Below, in pieces: positions 12,501-22,064 of a stretch of DNA of 64,000 bases (positions within the stretch are counted from its first letter, which is position 1; the number at the start of each line of letters is the position of its first letter). Source of the DNA: Siphonodentalium dalli (Eukaryota > Mollusca > Scaphopoda > Gadilida > Siphonodentaliidae); assembly GCA_032622095.1 (NCBI GenBank), contig CP136061.1:83302324-83366323 (forward strand), read 5' to 3'. Both the position numbers and the translations under genes were made by a program. The notes beneath the pieces are model-generated. The model saw only the letters and a list, made by a program, of their open reading frames with translations. It was not told where the DNA came from and did not search any database.

Positions 12501-14790
12501 ATCACCCACATGTATCGCCAAAATTATTAAAAATTTCCAAAAGTTGTGCATGTCGCCACCCCCTGCATGCCGTCACGTCCCACATATCCCCAAAAAGTTA
12601 AATTACCCGCCCAATAATATCTAATCATGTCTATTGTTGGGGGGGGGGTGTTCACATTTATGTTTTAGGGACACGCGGCATTTAATACAGTGACAACGTC
12701 CATTATGTAGTCATTGGTCGTTTGTGGGGGATGCATCAATACACAAATTGACCCCAACCAAATACATAAATCCTAATATTACTCAACGTTACGACTATAG
12801 CTAGGTCCACACTACAGCTGAAATAATTATTGTGACACAGTGTGACAACGTAATAACTTCCTTCCAACAGCTCCAGTCATGTGAACATTGACACAACGTA
12901 TCAATATGTGATTCTTTGACGTAAACAATGTAAAATGATACGCACGTAATGTAAAGTTTGTAAAATGAAATTATGTTTTTGCAACTATGAGTGTATGCCA
13001 ATTGCTGGGCAGCGGATCGCGTTTCAAACCCCTGTGACGTGAGTCATTGTAGAAAAAAGTTGAAAATTTCATGTCTGACACATCATTACTTTGTAACTTT
13101 AAGTACGTGTTTTCATTGTCTGATTTTCCAACAATCAGTCACTGAATCAGTAGGAATATTTTTGTTTACACCTCCGGTATCATACTTTTAAAACTTTTAG
13201 ACTTTAGTAAAAATTGTTGTCTGACATGAACACCATTTTGGAAATGTTCCAGTCTTATTCAGTTTGGAAATTGCCAACAGTTGAAAAGCCTGGGTGCCGG
13301 TTGGAAAGTTTCAATGCAAGGCGGGGGTGCAAATTGAAACTCGCGAAGGAGTTTGGTGCCTGGTTCAAGAGGAAATTCAACGTTGACACACCATAACAAA
13401 GACCATGTAGCCACGTCACTGATTCTGAGACCATAAATAGGTACATGTACATATTTCAGAAACTAAAAACGTCCCCGGGAATCATACTCGAAAGAGCAGA
13501 TAGACCCTTTCACACCTCAATATAAGCTCCCCTCCGATTAAGTATGTACTGCATGGTAATCACACAAGAATGGCCTGGTTGACAGAATATTGATACATTG
13601 GCGCCATATGCTCTGGTAAGTACTTTCCATTGTCATTTTCCAGCTGTTTTAAATGTTTCGCAGAGAAGTGAAACGAACGCTCTTTATTTATAACATATAT
13701 CAGGAATATATAGACTAATTAGTAATATATAACACGGAACGCTCCGTGTAAATAGCTGATTTTTGGTTGGGACCCAAACATCGTGTTCAAACTTGTATTT
13801 GTTATGACTTCAATGCATCTTTTTGTGACATGTATTTATCGACCTATTTCGACACGGGAAACAATTCACAAGATAATATTATTAGGTGTATTTTGGAGCG
13901 CAAACCGACAAGTGGATTTAAGGTACCGGTTGGAAAATACCGAATTAAGGGGAGGTTGTTCGAACTCCATGCATAAATCAATCTCCTACATAACAGGGCG
14001 TCAGACACCGTAGCGAGGGGACTGAACTCTGGTTTGCAGCTTGAGCATTTTATACAACGAAAGGGGGTGGTGCAATCGTAAATTCCTATTCTGGTAGTAC
14101 ACCCCCCCCCCCAACAGCTATAAGCATAATAGCATGTTATAGGGTATACAACTGAAAGTGGAACGGTATCCACTGTCGTAGGCTGAACTTAATTATCCAT
14201 GGAAATCCATGACAGGGACGTGGCTAGATGGGTTTCAGCGTTGGGGAGGGGTGCATCCACCTTGGAATTTTCAACTGCACCCCCCTTTGGGGTTTGATTT
14301 CCCCAAAAGTTACTGGCCCCTCACAGCCTGGATGTTTTAGCATTATTCTAAATGGATCAGTAGTATTGTTGCCACAACCAGAAGAGGAACGGAATACACT
14401 GAGAACATTTTGAGATCCGAACCTGAAAATAGCAAACTCCTAACATCTAGACTGGCCTCAAGAATTCCAATTGTTGGAAATTTCCAACCTGAGACACCCC
14501 CCCCCCCACCCTAAGGTCGTAAAATTTCCAAATGATGCCATTTCAGTCATTTTTTTTACCAAAAGTAGGACAATGTGCAAATGATGTTCCATAAACAATT
14601 AAAAATTGTTGGAAACTCAAACTACGAGAACAATCTCAACCTATAATATTGTTGGTGTGACCGTGCGAAAGTTCCAATTAATGTTGTGTCATGTATGAAA
14701 TATCCAACTGTTGACAATTTTGACCAAAGTTGTGGTGGGGTGGGGGATGCCAGACACACGTGCAACACCCTGCCGCCATGTCCCTAAATC
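9570..14790. repeat. Scattered copies of a G-run repeat family
   Basis: Long G or C runs at 9575-9589 (15 G), 10022-10038 (17 G), 12639-12648 (10 G), 14102-14112 (11 C) and 14497-14507 (11 C) sit in related contexts: short ATTTCCAA or GTTGAAAA phrases and CGCCACATCC or CGCCATGTCC. The copies near 9570, 10020, 10260, 14500 and 14730 look like diverged members of one dispersed family. 11536-11573 has several G tracts able to form a G-quadruplex. No coding region is supported. Confidence 0.5.
11004..11401. mobile_element. Candidate MITE with TCATTACCCAAAC inverted ends
   Basis: TCATTACCCAAAC at 11004-11016 is mirrored exactly by GTTTGGGTAATGA at 11389-11401. Two further internal copies of the motif lie near 11190 and 11350. 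The ~400-bp size and non-coding interior fit a small inverted-repeat element. No clear target duplication. Confidence 0.5.
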
Positions 14791-15239
14791 CATGTATTAT
14801 CACGCATGGATCGTGAAATTTAGATAGTAATTAGAATGACATTTTCTTCCTCATACAGTCGGATGCCATCACACGAAATTGACATAAATTTATTTGTTTT
14901 CGTTTCTGACAATTGAAGGGTTAAACTTCAAATTAAAACTTTAAGTTGGTTGTGGAGGAAATGAATCCGACGACGCACGCTTATCGTTGAAATTCCAAGT
15001 TATTCGGCATGATATTCTCAACTAAAGTACTTACCGGTACTTCTTCGGGCCCCTATAGCTGGTGATGGTGTTCCGTGGTGCATTATCCAAATAATAATCC
15101 ATTAAACCGAGAAGCACTCAGAACACAAATGCAAGTTCAGTCAATAAACCAAAGCGTTATTTGAAAAACAAACACGCGACCAGTTAAGAATGACGTTAAA
15201 ATGACACTACGACGTAATCGACCGATTTCTCAACACTAT

Positions 15240-15669
15240 GACCAACGTTGGGCCATCGTTGGTTCAACGTCGACATCTAACGCACCTACTAACCTCACAT
15301 ATCGCCTAGTGCGTTACGTTTTCAACGTCGGGCCAACGTTAAACCAGCGGTAAAACCAACGTTGCCCCAACGTTGGTTGTCCAACGTCTGGCCAACGTAG
15401 CCATGTTTGAAACGTGCAAAGTCTGACGCATGTCGACGTTGCGCCATTGTTGTACCAACCACAAAATCCGACGTTGCGCCAACGTAATTATTCCAACGCA
15501 AGTCGACGTTGGGCCATCGTCGTACCAACCACAAAAGCTGACGTTGGGCCAACGTAATTATTCCAACGCAAGTCGACGTCGGGCCATCGTCGTACCAACC
15601 ACAAAAGCCGACGTTGGGCCAACGTAATTATTCCAACGTTGGCCCAACGTACGTGTGCTATCTGGGTAG
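15240..15669 (-). repeat. ACGTTGGGCCAACGT array, 70-bp unit, about 3.5 copies
   Basis: AACGTAATTATTCCAACG recurs at 15481, 15551 and 15621, giving a 70-bp period. The right edge, GTGTGCTATCTGGGT, mirrors the left edge of the array at 6574. Either these are two ends of one ~9.1-kb foldback element or two separate copies of a small element in opposite orientation. No flanking duplication is visible to decide. Confidence 0.8.
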
Positions 15670-15699
15670 GTGTGTCAGAGGAAAGCATTTTCATAGTTA

Positions 15700-15812
15700 T
15701 TCCTTATTTGCGCAAAAGTGCAAATTATTTACTCTTAAGCACAAATTATTTACGCTTGAGCACAAATTATTTACAAATGAGCACAAATCATTATCATTTA
15801 TTCTTAAGCACA
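15700..15812. repeat. Short array of TTAAGCACAAATTATTTA-type motifs
   Basis: CCTTATTTGCGC followed by repeated GCACAAATTATTTAC motifs. The same CCTTATTTGCGC phrase lies outside the left ACGTTGG array in mirrored orientation (about 6403-6414), so the mirrored arrangement extends beyond the arrays themselves. Confidence 0.5.
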
Positions 15813-16278
15813 AATGGATCACCCAGACCTGTTTTATAATATTTCATTAATTAATCATTTAATCAAAATGAAGATAATTATGTCACAACATAGACATAAC
15901 AAAATGATGGGCTTACTAAGGCTAAGGGGTTACTTATACCACCCCCACCCACTGAATAATTATTGTTTTACATATAAAAACTTCATGGTAACATCAGCTG
16001 TATGCTGCAATATGTATATCAACATAACTGCATCGTTCAATGAATGGACCCGATATTTACGACCTATTTTAATCATGCAACGAATAGCAAAACAAAAAAA
16101 TATTACATGTATTCGAATTTTATAATTATTGAAAATTATGAAATTAGCACATGCTGCAAGCACACTGAGCTCATTTGTGTCTACTTAATGCCCACGGACG
16201 CAAACAGGTAAGGTCATATAGGCAGAAAACTACGGCATACAAACTGATTACTGCCAATACCGGTATAATAGGTGACGA

Positions 16279-16297
16279 CGCATGCGCAAGATGGCGG
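16279..16297 (+). promoter_or_regulatory. Adjacent NRF1-like and YY1-like sites in the LINE 5' region
   Basis: CGCATGCGCA (16279-16288) matches the NRF1 palindromic core and AAGATGGCGG (16288-16297) matches the YY1 core; they abut. This pair is typical of TATA-less broadly expressed promoters, and a YY1 site lies at the start of mammalian L1. It sits about 400 bp upstream of the ORF1 start, so it may be the internal promoter of the LINE. Binding is inferred. Confidence 0.45.
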
Positions 16298-16688
16298 ACG
16301 TGTTTTATTTTCTCTCTCGAAAATTCTACAATAATCGCTAAACATCGCAAATATCAGAGACTTTATAGAACAATACTACTGATATCCAAAACCATTGTGT
16401 TACATAGAATTATTATCCATCATCATGTTTATGTTAAATTGTGACAATTGTGTGAAATTAACGGATTTTCGGGCCGTCACCTTTGAGTTCTCAGCGGTTT
16501 ATTGAAATCTGAAATCCATGCCGAGGACCGCAGTTATTCATTGAACAAGCAGTTTTGTGACATTATCACTAGTTAATGCTCCTATTTGTATACATAATTC
16601 GTATTTTAAATTGCAATATGTGTCATTAAAATCCATAGCCGGACCACCCCAATATATCTCACTAAAAGTGCAAGAATATATTGTTGCC

Positions 16689-17489
16689 ATGACAACGTCA
16701 CAAACGACCGTGACACACAGATTACAAAGATACCTGGATAGAGATATACCAACCTCATACAGGAGAAAGCCAAAGTTCACACCATACATATTGGCGGACA
16801 GCAAAGCCAGGTACCTAAAAGAGGTAATAAACAAAGAAGACAACATAGAGGAAGAAATAATATTCTGGTCTACTGGGGGAGCCAAAATCAGTGACCGGTT
16901 ATTATACCTGAAGAAGAACCTGAAACATATCATTCGCAGCTACGGACCAACACACATATACTTGTGGCTGGGGACCTGCGACCTAACCAAACTTGACAGA
17001 GACGGTTACACCAGTCTGGAGGGCGGGAGATCAGTGAGCAGCATCACATCAGGCTACAGAGAAATTATTAGAGAAATAAGGCACCACCGGGACTGTCGAA
17101 TAACAATACTTGAAGTTCCAAACTACTCCATCGAAAAGTGGAACGAGACAACAGCAAACAAACTGACAGCAAAAAACAGACGGAATCCAAGGAAGTATCC
17201 AACCATCCCACCACCACCACCACTGGGAAATCAACAAAAACTTCTAGAGTCTTACATCAGGGACCTGAACAAAGACATCAAGAGGCTAAATGGGAATAAC
17301 AGAAATTCACCAGAATTCAGCCAAGACATCTGCCGCACCTCCAAACATAGGAAGGGCAGACATCGACGACTCACCACATACTGGAAATATTCATATGATC
17401 TCTACAAAGACGGTATCCATCCAGGGACCCTCCTCAGTCGGGTCTGGTTACGAAAAATCAGGAACCAGACGCTGTCAGACTGCTGGTAA
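16689..17489 (+). CDS. LINE ORF1, SGNH/GDSL-hydrolase-like protein
   Basis: The frame is open from 16557, but ATG 16689 has the better context (GCCATGA), giving about 266 residues; starting at 16557 gives 310. The pattern follows SGNH hydrolases: block I is ILADSKARYL (Gly of GDS replaced by Ala), a glycine-containing block II is near WSTGGAKISD, block III is LWLGTCDL (Asn replaced by Cys), and block V is DGIHPGTLLSRVW with the expected Asp and His. The C-terminal third is rich in Lys, Arg and Pro and may bind RNA. Esterase-like ORF1 proteins are known in CR1-group LINEs; catalytic activity is uncertain given the substitutions. The last ~200 bp overlap the ORF2 frame. Confidence 0.7.
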   Translation: MTTSQTTVTHRLQRYLDRDIPTSYRRKPKFTPYILADSKARYLKEVINKEDNIEEEIIFWSTGGAKISDRLLYLKKNLKHIIRSYGPTHIYLWLGTCDLTKLDRDGYTSLEGGRSVSSITSGYREIIREIRHHRDCRITILEVPNYSIEKWNETTANKLTAKNRRNPRKYPTIPPPPPLGNQQKLLESYIRDLNKDIKRLNGNNRNSPEFSQDICRTSKHRKGRHRRLTTYWKYSYDLYKDGIHPGTLLSRVWLRKIRNQTLSDCW

Positions 17490-20400
17490 TTCAAAACCAA
17501 CACTGGGGTTGTGTGGCATGAACCACGCTATACCCAAAACTAACAGAGTTACACAGCATAGAAGTTTTCGTCTAAAAATAAGGTCATCTACCCATACTTC
17601 ACAGCAACGTACCATCAGGCATAATGTCCAGAAAAATTATAACACACCGGGGTTGTGTAGGTTGAACTACGCTATACCCAAACCAGATAATATGAATCAA
17701 CATCAGGAAGCACATCAGAAAGCACAGGAGCCATACAGTATAAGAGGGTTGTGTAGGCTGAACTACGCTAAACCTGATCGACTCGTAGTGCATGGTATGG
17801 TCCAAGACCAACAGGAGGGCTACAGAAGAATCAAACTACAAGCGGATCAGGGGTTGTGTAGCTTGAACTACGCTATACCCAACAAAACATCTAGAACAGA
17901 TACGGGACAAAAAATGAAGCACCCGGATACACTGGGGTTGTGTGGAATGCACCACGCTAGACCCACATCTCACCCAGAAATACCCACGTTCATGATAAAG
18001 AAAGAAACATCAGAGATGATACTAATCAGAGCCGGTGATATAGAAACACATCCAGGTCCGAAGAAAAAAGCGACCATCAAAAAGCAAGTATCCATCTACC
18101 CTTGCGCAATATGTCAAGACGGAGTATCATGGACGGACAAAGGCATCTGCTGCGATGGATGTGGAATCTGGAACCGTAAAAGCTGTATCAGCATGAATAC
18201 AAACGACTTCCAAGACTACGAACAACATCAAAGCCTTGAATGGAAGTGTTACAGATGCGACAGCCTAAATATGGACAGCTTTACCTTCCACAGTTACGAG
18301 GTGCAGACATCTAACAGATTTGAATCTTTAAACCTATTGGACTCAACTATAGATAGCATCAACACCACATTTGACCCGACCCACACCAGCAGCCCAACGG
18401 CCACAATAGATAATGCCTCATCAAGGAGAGACTCAAACAACCAAACATTTGACACCCCAAATAAGGGAAATCTCAGAATACTCACTGTCAACTGCAGAAG
18501 TCTACCTAAAAATAAAGCAGAATTGGAGGTAGCAGTTCACTACATCAAACCCGACATCATACTAGGAACTGAATCGTGGCTGAAAGGAATAAGACCAGGG
18601 CAACCTCCAACACAAGACGCGATCCTATCAACCGAAGTATTCCCACCATCATACCATGCCTTGAGAAATGATAGAGGATCAGTCGGGGGCGGCGTATTCA
18701 TTGCATGTCATGAAAGCATAATTATCACAGAACAAACAGAATTCATCACCGACTGTGAAATTGAATGGGCAAAGATATCACTCACCGGTAACAAAGACAT
18801 CTACGTTGCCAGTTTTTACATGCCACATAGGAAACTTGAAGTAGTAAAGAGCCTCGATAAATCAGTCAAGAAACTGGCAGCTAAAAGAGACCACAACTAC
18901 ATCATTGGTGGAGACTTCAACTGCCCTGATATAGACTGGGAGAAGATGACAGTCAAAGAAGAAGCTCAAGACAGAGAGGTACAAACAGCTCTGCTAGATG
19001 TATGCATCAGGCATGGTCTATCACAGATGAATGAAGAGCCAACTAGGGAAAACAACATACTGGACCTAGTACTGACAAACAACCCTTCGATAATGAAGAA
19101 CTCCATCACAGTACCTGGGATATCAGACCATGCCATGATAGTAACAGATTGTTACCCGAGACCCAAAAACCACAATAGGAAGAAGAAGAAAAACTACGTA
19201 TTCAGCAAGGCAAACTGGACTATAATTAGTGAAGACGTAGAAAAGGTCACCAAAGAGGTCACAACTAGAGCGGATACAAAAAAGGAATCGGTGGAATCGA
19301 TATGGAAATACTTCCGAGACGAAATAAAGGAAATCATAGACAAAAGGGTACCAACAGCCTCAAGTAGAAGAAGAGATCAACTCCCATGGATAAACAGGAA
19401 ACTATCACGCATGATTAGGAAGAAAGGGAAACTCTATCGGAAAACGAAGACATCAATGAAATGGGATAAATACAAAGATTTCCAAAAGATGTGCAGGAAT
19501 GAAATGAGGAAGGCAGAACGATCACACATACAAGAGATCATCAAAGAAAGCTCGGAGAAAAAGAATAGCAAACCATTCTGGAAATTCTTGAAGTCCAAGA
19601 AGAGAGACACCACTGGGATACCACCTCTCAAAAAGGGTACCACACTCACGGACAACAGCGCAGAGAAAGCAGCATTGTTGAATAAACAGTTTCAATCAGT
19701 ATTTACCAAAGATATAAAGAATACACCCACTGCAAATCCATCAAGCAGTATACCAGACATTGCAGATATCAACATCAAAGAGGAAGGTGTATACAAACTC
19801 CTAAAAGATATAAAAACATCTAAAGCCCCAGGCCCAGACGGTATACCAAACCAAGTTCTCAAGATTTGCGCTAACCACATAGCTCCTGCTCTAACGGCCA
19901 TCTTCCAGCTATCACTGGACACAGGAGAACTTCCAACTGACTGGCGCAGTGCAAATATATCTCCCATCTACAAAAAAGGTGACGTGCACAACCCAGAGAA
20001 CTACCGCCCTGTCTCACTCACATCAGTACCCTGCAAAATCCTAGAACACATCATCTGCAGGCACATCAGAGACCACCTGGATGAACACAAAATAATGACC
20101 GACAAAAACCACGGTTTCAGATCTGGCCACTCATGCGTCACACAGCTAGTCAATGTCACAGAGGATCTCCTACAAAACCTGGACAAAAACAAACAAACAG
20201 ATATAGCCATCCTTGACTTCTCAAAGGCCTTCGATACAGTGCCACACAAGGGCCTCTTATACAAGCTGCAGAACTATGGCATAAATGGCACAACACACAA
20301 ATGGCTGGAAAATTTCCTCACAAAAAGAGAGATGAGAGTGGTACTCGAAGGAGAAGCGTCAGAAAACGTACCAGTGGAGTCCGGAGTACCACAGGGAACG

Positions 20401-21327
20401 GTACTGGGACCATTACTATTCCTTTGTCATGTGAACGACCTACCGAAAGCCGTAACCTCAGAGGTCAAATTATTCGCAGACGATTGCCTCCTCTATAGAG
20501 AAATCAGAGACCAGTCAGACCACCATGCACTACAGAAAGACCTCTCCTCGCTAGAAATATGGGCTGATCAATGGGGGATGCGCTTCAACGCAAAAAAATG
20601 CTACATCATGTCTACAAAGAGCAAATCAACCCACATGTACCAGCTAGACAATCACATCCTTCAGTCAGTAGATGAAACACCATATCTAGGACTGACTTTT
20701 ACCAACAATCTAACCTGGTCATCCCATATAAATAAAATTGTCAAAAGAGCCAACAGCACCCTGGGATTCCTTAAAAGAAACATCAGCAAAGCCGATAAAA
20801 AACACAAGAAGATGGCTTACGAGTCCATGGTAAGATCTACACTCGAATACGGGGCAGAAATATGGGATCCATACTTGCAGAAGGACATAGACAACATCGA
20901 AAGAGTACAGAAAAAAGCTGCAAGATTCATCACCAGCAATTACAAGAACAGAGAAAAGGGTGCAGTTACCGAAATGATGGAAATAGAAGGACTGACACCA
21001 ATGAAGATAAGAAGAGAAGAGAAAAGGATGACACTGTTTAGGAAGATAGTAGAGGGGTTGGTTCCGGCTATACTTACACATGACCTATTAACACCAAGGA
21101 GCAAGGACAAACGAAAAATAACTGCCAAAAAATTCCCAGGATTTGAAACAACAAACATTATTGAGTCGCACGAGTGTACTAACTCGCTTTCTTACGAAAT
21201 AATAAGGACAAATACAGCTCAATATAGGAACTCATTCTTTGTGAAAACGATAATCGAATGGAACCACCTGGAGGATACGGACAGCGCATGTGATTCAACA
21301 TCGATACCAACATTAACAGCAAATTAA
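17290..21327 (+). CDS. LINE ORF2: PHD finger, APE endonuclease, reverse transcriptase
   Basis: The 1345-codon frame starts inside ORF1 (+1 frame); the true start is uncertain. Residues ~70-225 hold five copies of G-L-C-x-x-[NH]-[YH]-A-x-P. Residues ~249-257 read GDIETHPGP, a 2A-like motif with His in place of the usual Asn. A PHD-like finger follows (CAIC, CCDGCGIWNRKSC, WKCYRC), with Arg/Lys where the zinc-binding His would lie. The APE-type endonuclease spans ~393-610 (TVNCRSL, TESWL, GGDFNCPDIDW, ISDHAMI). The reverse transcriptase spans ~820-1100 (KAPGPDGIPNQVL, YRPVSLTS, DFSKAFDTVPH, GVPQGTVLGPLLF, catalytic LFADDCLLY). The C-terminal region is that of CR1-like LINEs. The protein copies the element RNA at a nicked chromosomal site. 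Confidence 0.9.
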   Translation: MGITEIHQNSAKTSAAPPNIGRADIDDSPHTGNIHMISTKTVSIQGPSSVGSGYEKSGTRRCQTAGNSKPTLGLCGMNHAIPKTNRVTQHRSFRLKIRSSTHTSQQRTIRHNVQKNYNTPGLCRLNYAIPKPDNMNQHQEAHQKAQEPYSIRGLCRLNYAKPDRLVVHGMVQDQQEGYRRIKLQADQGLCSLNYAIPNKTSRTDTGQKMKHPDTLGLCGMHHARPTSHPEIPTFMIKKETSEMILIRAGDIETHPGPKKKATIKKQVSIYPCAICQDGVSWTDKGICCDGCGIWNRKSCISMNTNDFQDYEQHQSLEWKCYRCDSLNMDSFTFHSYEVQTSNRFESLNLLDSTIDSINTTFDPTHTSSPTATIDNASSRRDSNNQTFDTPNKGNLRILTVNCRSLPKNKAELEVAVHYIKPDIILGTESWLKGIRPGQPPTQDAILSTEVFPPSYHALRNDRGSVGGGVFIACHESIIITEQTEFITDCEIEWAKISLTGNKDIYVASFYMPHRKLEVVKSLDKSVKKLAAKRDHNYIIGGDFNCPDIDWEKMTVKEEAQDREVQTALLDVCIRHGLSQMNEEPTRENNILDLVLTNNPSIMKNSITVPGISDHAMIVTDCYPRPKNHNRKKKKNYVFSKANWTIISEDVEKVTKEVTTRADTKKESVESIWKYFRDEIKEIIDKRVPTASSRRRDQLPWINRKLSRMIRKKGKLYRKTKTSMKWDKYKDFQKMCRNEMRKAERSHIQEIIKESSEKKNSKPFWKFLKSKKRDTTGIPPLKKGTTLTDNSAEKAALLNKQFQSVFTKDIKNTPTANPSSSIPDIADINIKEEGVYKLLKDIKTSKAPGPDGIPNQVLKICANHIAPALTAIFQLSLDTGELPTDWRSANISPIYKKGDVHNPENYRPVSLTSVPCKILEHIICRHIRDHLDEHKIMTDKNHGFRSGHSCVTQLVNVTEDLLQNLDKNKQTDIAILDFSKAFDTVPHKGLLYKLQNYGINGTTHKWLENFLTKREMRVVLEGEASENVPVESGVPQGTVLGPLLFLCHVNDLPKAVTSEVKLFADDCLLYREIRDQSDHHALQKDLSSLEIWADQWGMRFNAKKCYIMSTKSKSTHMYQLDNHILQSVDETPYLGLTFTNNLTWSSHINKIVKRANSTLGFLKRNISKADKKHKKMAYESMVRSTLEYGAEIWDPYLQKDIDNIERVQKKAARFITSNYKNREKGAVTEMMEIEGLTPMKIRREEKRMTLFRKIVEGLVPAILTHDLLTPRSKDKRKITAKKFPGFETTNIIESHECTNSLSYEIIRTNTAQYRNSFFVKTIIEWNHLEDTDSACDSTSIPTLTAN
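17442..17964 (+). other. Six predicted RNA hairpins at the ORF1/ORF2 junction
   Basis: A perfect 8-bp stem (GTCTGGTT at 17442-17449 with AACCAGAC at 17463-17470) lies just before the ORF1 stop. Five related 31-base hairpins follow at 17505, 17649, 17745, 17850 and 17934. Each has an inner stem GTGTRG/CYACGC closing a six-base loop, and an outer GGGT/ACCC-type stem. The R and Y positions change together (A-T in copies 2-4, G-C in copies 1 and 5). Spacings of 144, 96, 105 and 84 keep the frame. They may act in translation of ORF2 or in RNA-protein assembly; function is inferred. Confidence 0.55.
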
Positions 21328-21615
21328 GTCGTCCAACGGTGCACCTACAGCCAAATCAAGGCTACTACACCGAACTACATACAGATACAGATACAGAATT
21401 TTTCTAAAAAAAAGTGATGAAATAAATTATCTCGAACGCCCAGACATATTTGTGCGGCCTGACATGCCTGTCAACCGATATGATGGCGAGATATATTGTC
21501 ATAATAATCAGATATAATAGCAATTTTTTTACCTGTCTTGTTGACTTATGAAATAAATTAAGAATTTCCTTGCGTGAAAATTTATGTTAGAGTACGAACA
21601 TGTAATCGGTCATGT

Positions 21616-22061
21616 CACTTAGGGGCCGGCTTGTTGCATGAGCCGGGACAACTCGGTTAGCCGAGACAACCCTGCCGGGACAAATCATCATGCTGTTATG
21701 TGAGCCGAAACAACTCGGTTAGCTGGGGCAACTCGGTTGACGTTCACGCAACTAGTTAATCATCTAGCTGTCTTTGAATCACTCGTCATGACATAATGTC
21801 AGCACGCCCATAACTGAGTGGCTTTGGTAGTGATTAAACGTCACTCACACGATGCGAGCATTTTATTGGCTAACGTCATATCAAGTTACAATGAATGGTG
21901 TTATGTTCCAGACTTTCATCCCAGCTAGTTGGGATGACTCGCTGTTACGCAAGCCAAGCTGTTCCCGCTAACCCAGTTGTCCCGGTTAGGCAGGATGGGA
22001 GAAAGAGTTCAAAGCACAGAGGACCGAGGCACCCGGCAGACCGGGTTGTCCCGGCTAAGTG
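21616..22061. mobile_element. Foldback/MITE-like element with CGGGACAACTCGGTTAG motifs
   Basis: CACTTAG at 21616-21622 and CTAAGTG at 22055-22061 mark mirrored ends. Inside, GACAACTCGGTTAGC motifs on one side (21645-21740) face their reverse complements on the other (21965-22055). No coding content; the small plus-strand ORF here is a by-product. Confidence 0.55.
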
Positions 22062-22064
22062 CCA

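Larger units (their letters stand above)
16288..21396 (+). mobile_element. Apparently full-length LINE, CR1/L2-like supergroup
   Basis: The element contains a 5' region with NRF1/YY1-like sites, two long ORFs in overlapping frames (ORF1, ORF2) and a short 3' UTR that ends in about three ATACAG repeats at 21380-21396. A short 3' tandem repeat in place of poly(A) is typical of the CR1/L2 side of the LINE tree. Both ORFs are uninterrupted, so the copy is young or recently active. The exact 5' end is not defined. No target duplication was identified. Confidence 0.85.

Noticed and set aside
17505-17964. Hairpin repeats considered as tRNA-like or hammerhead ribozyme
   Set aside because: There is no cloverleaf, CCA end or hammerhead core; only a two-part stem with a six-base loop.
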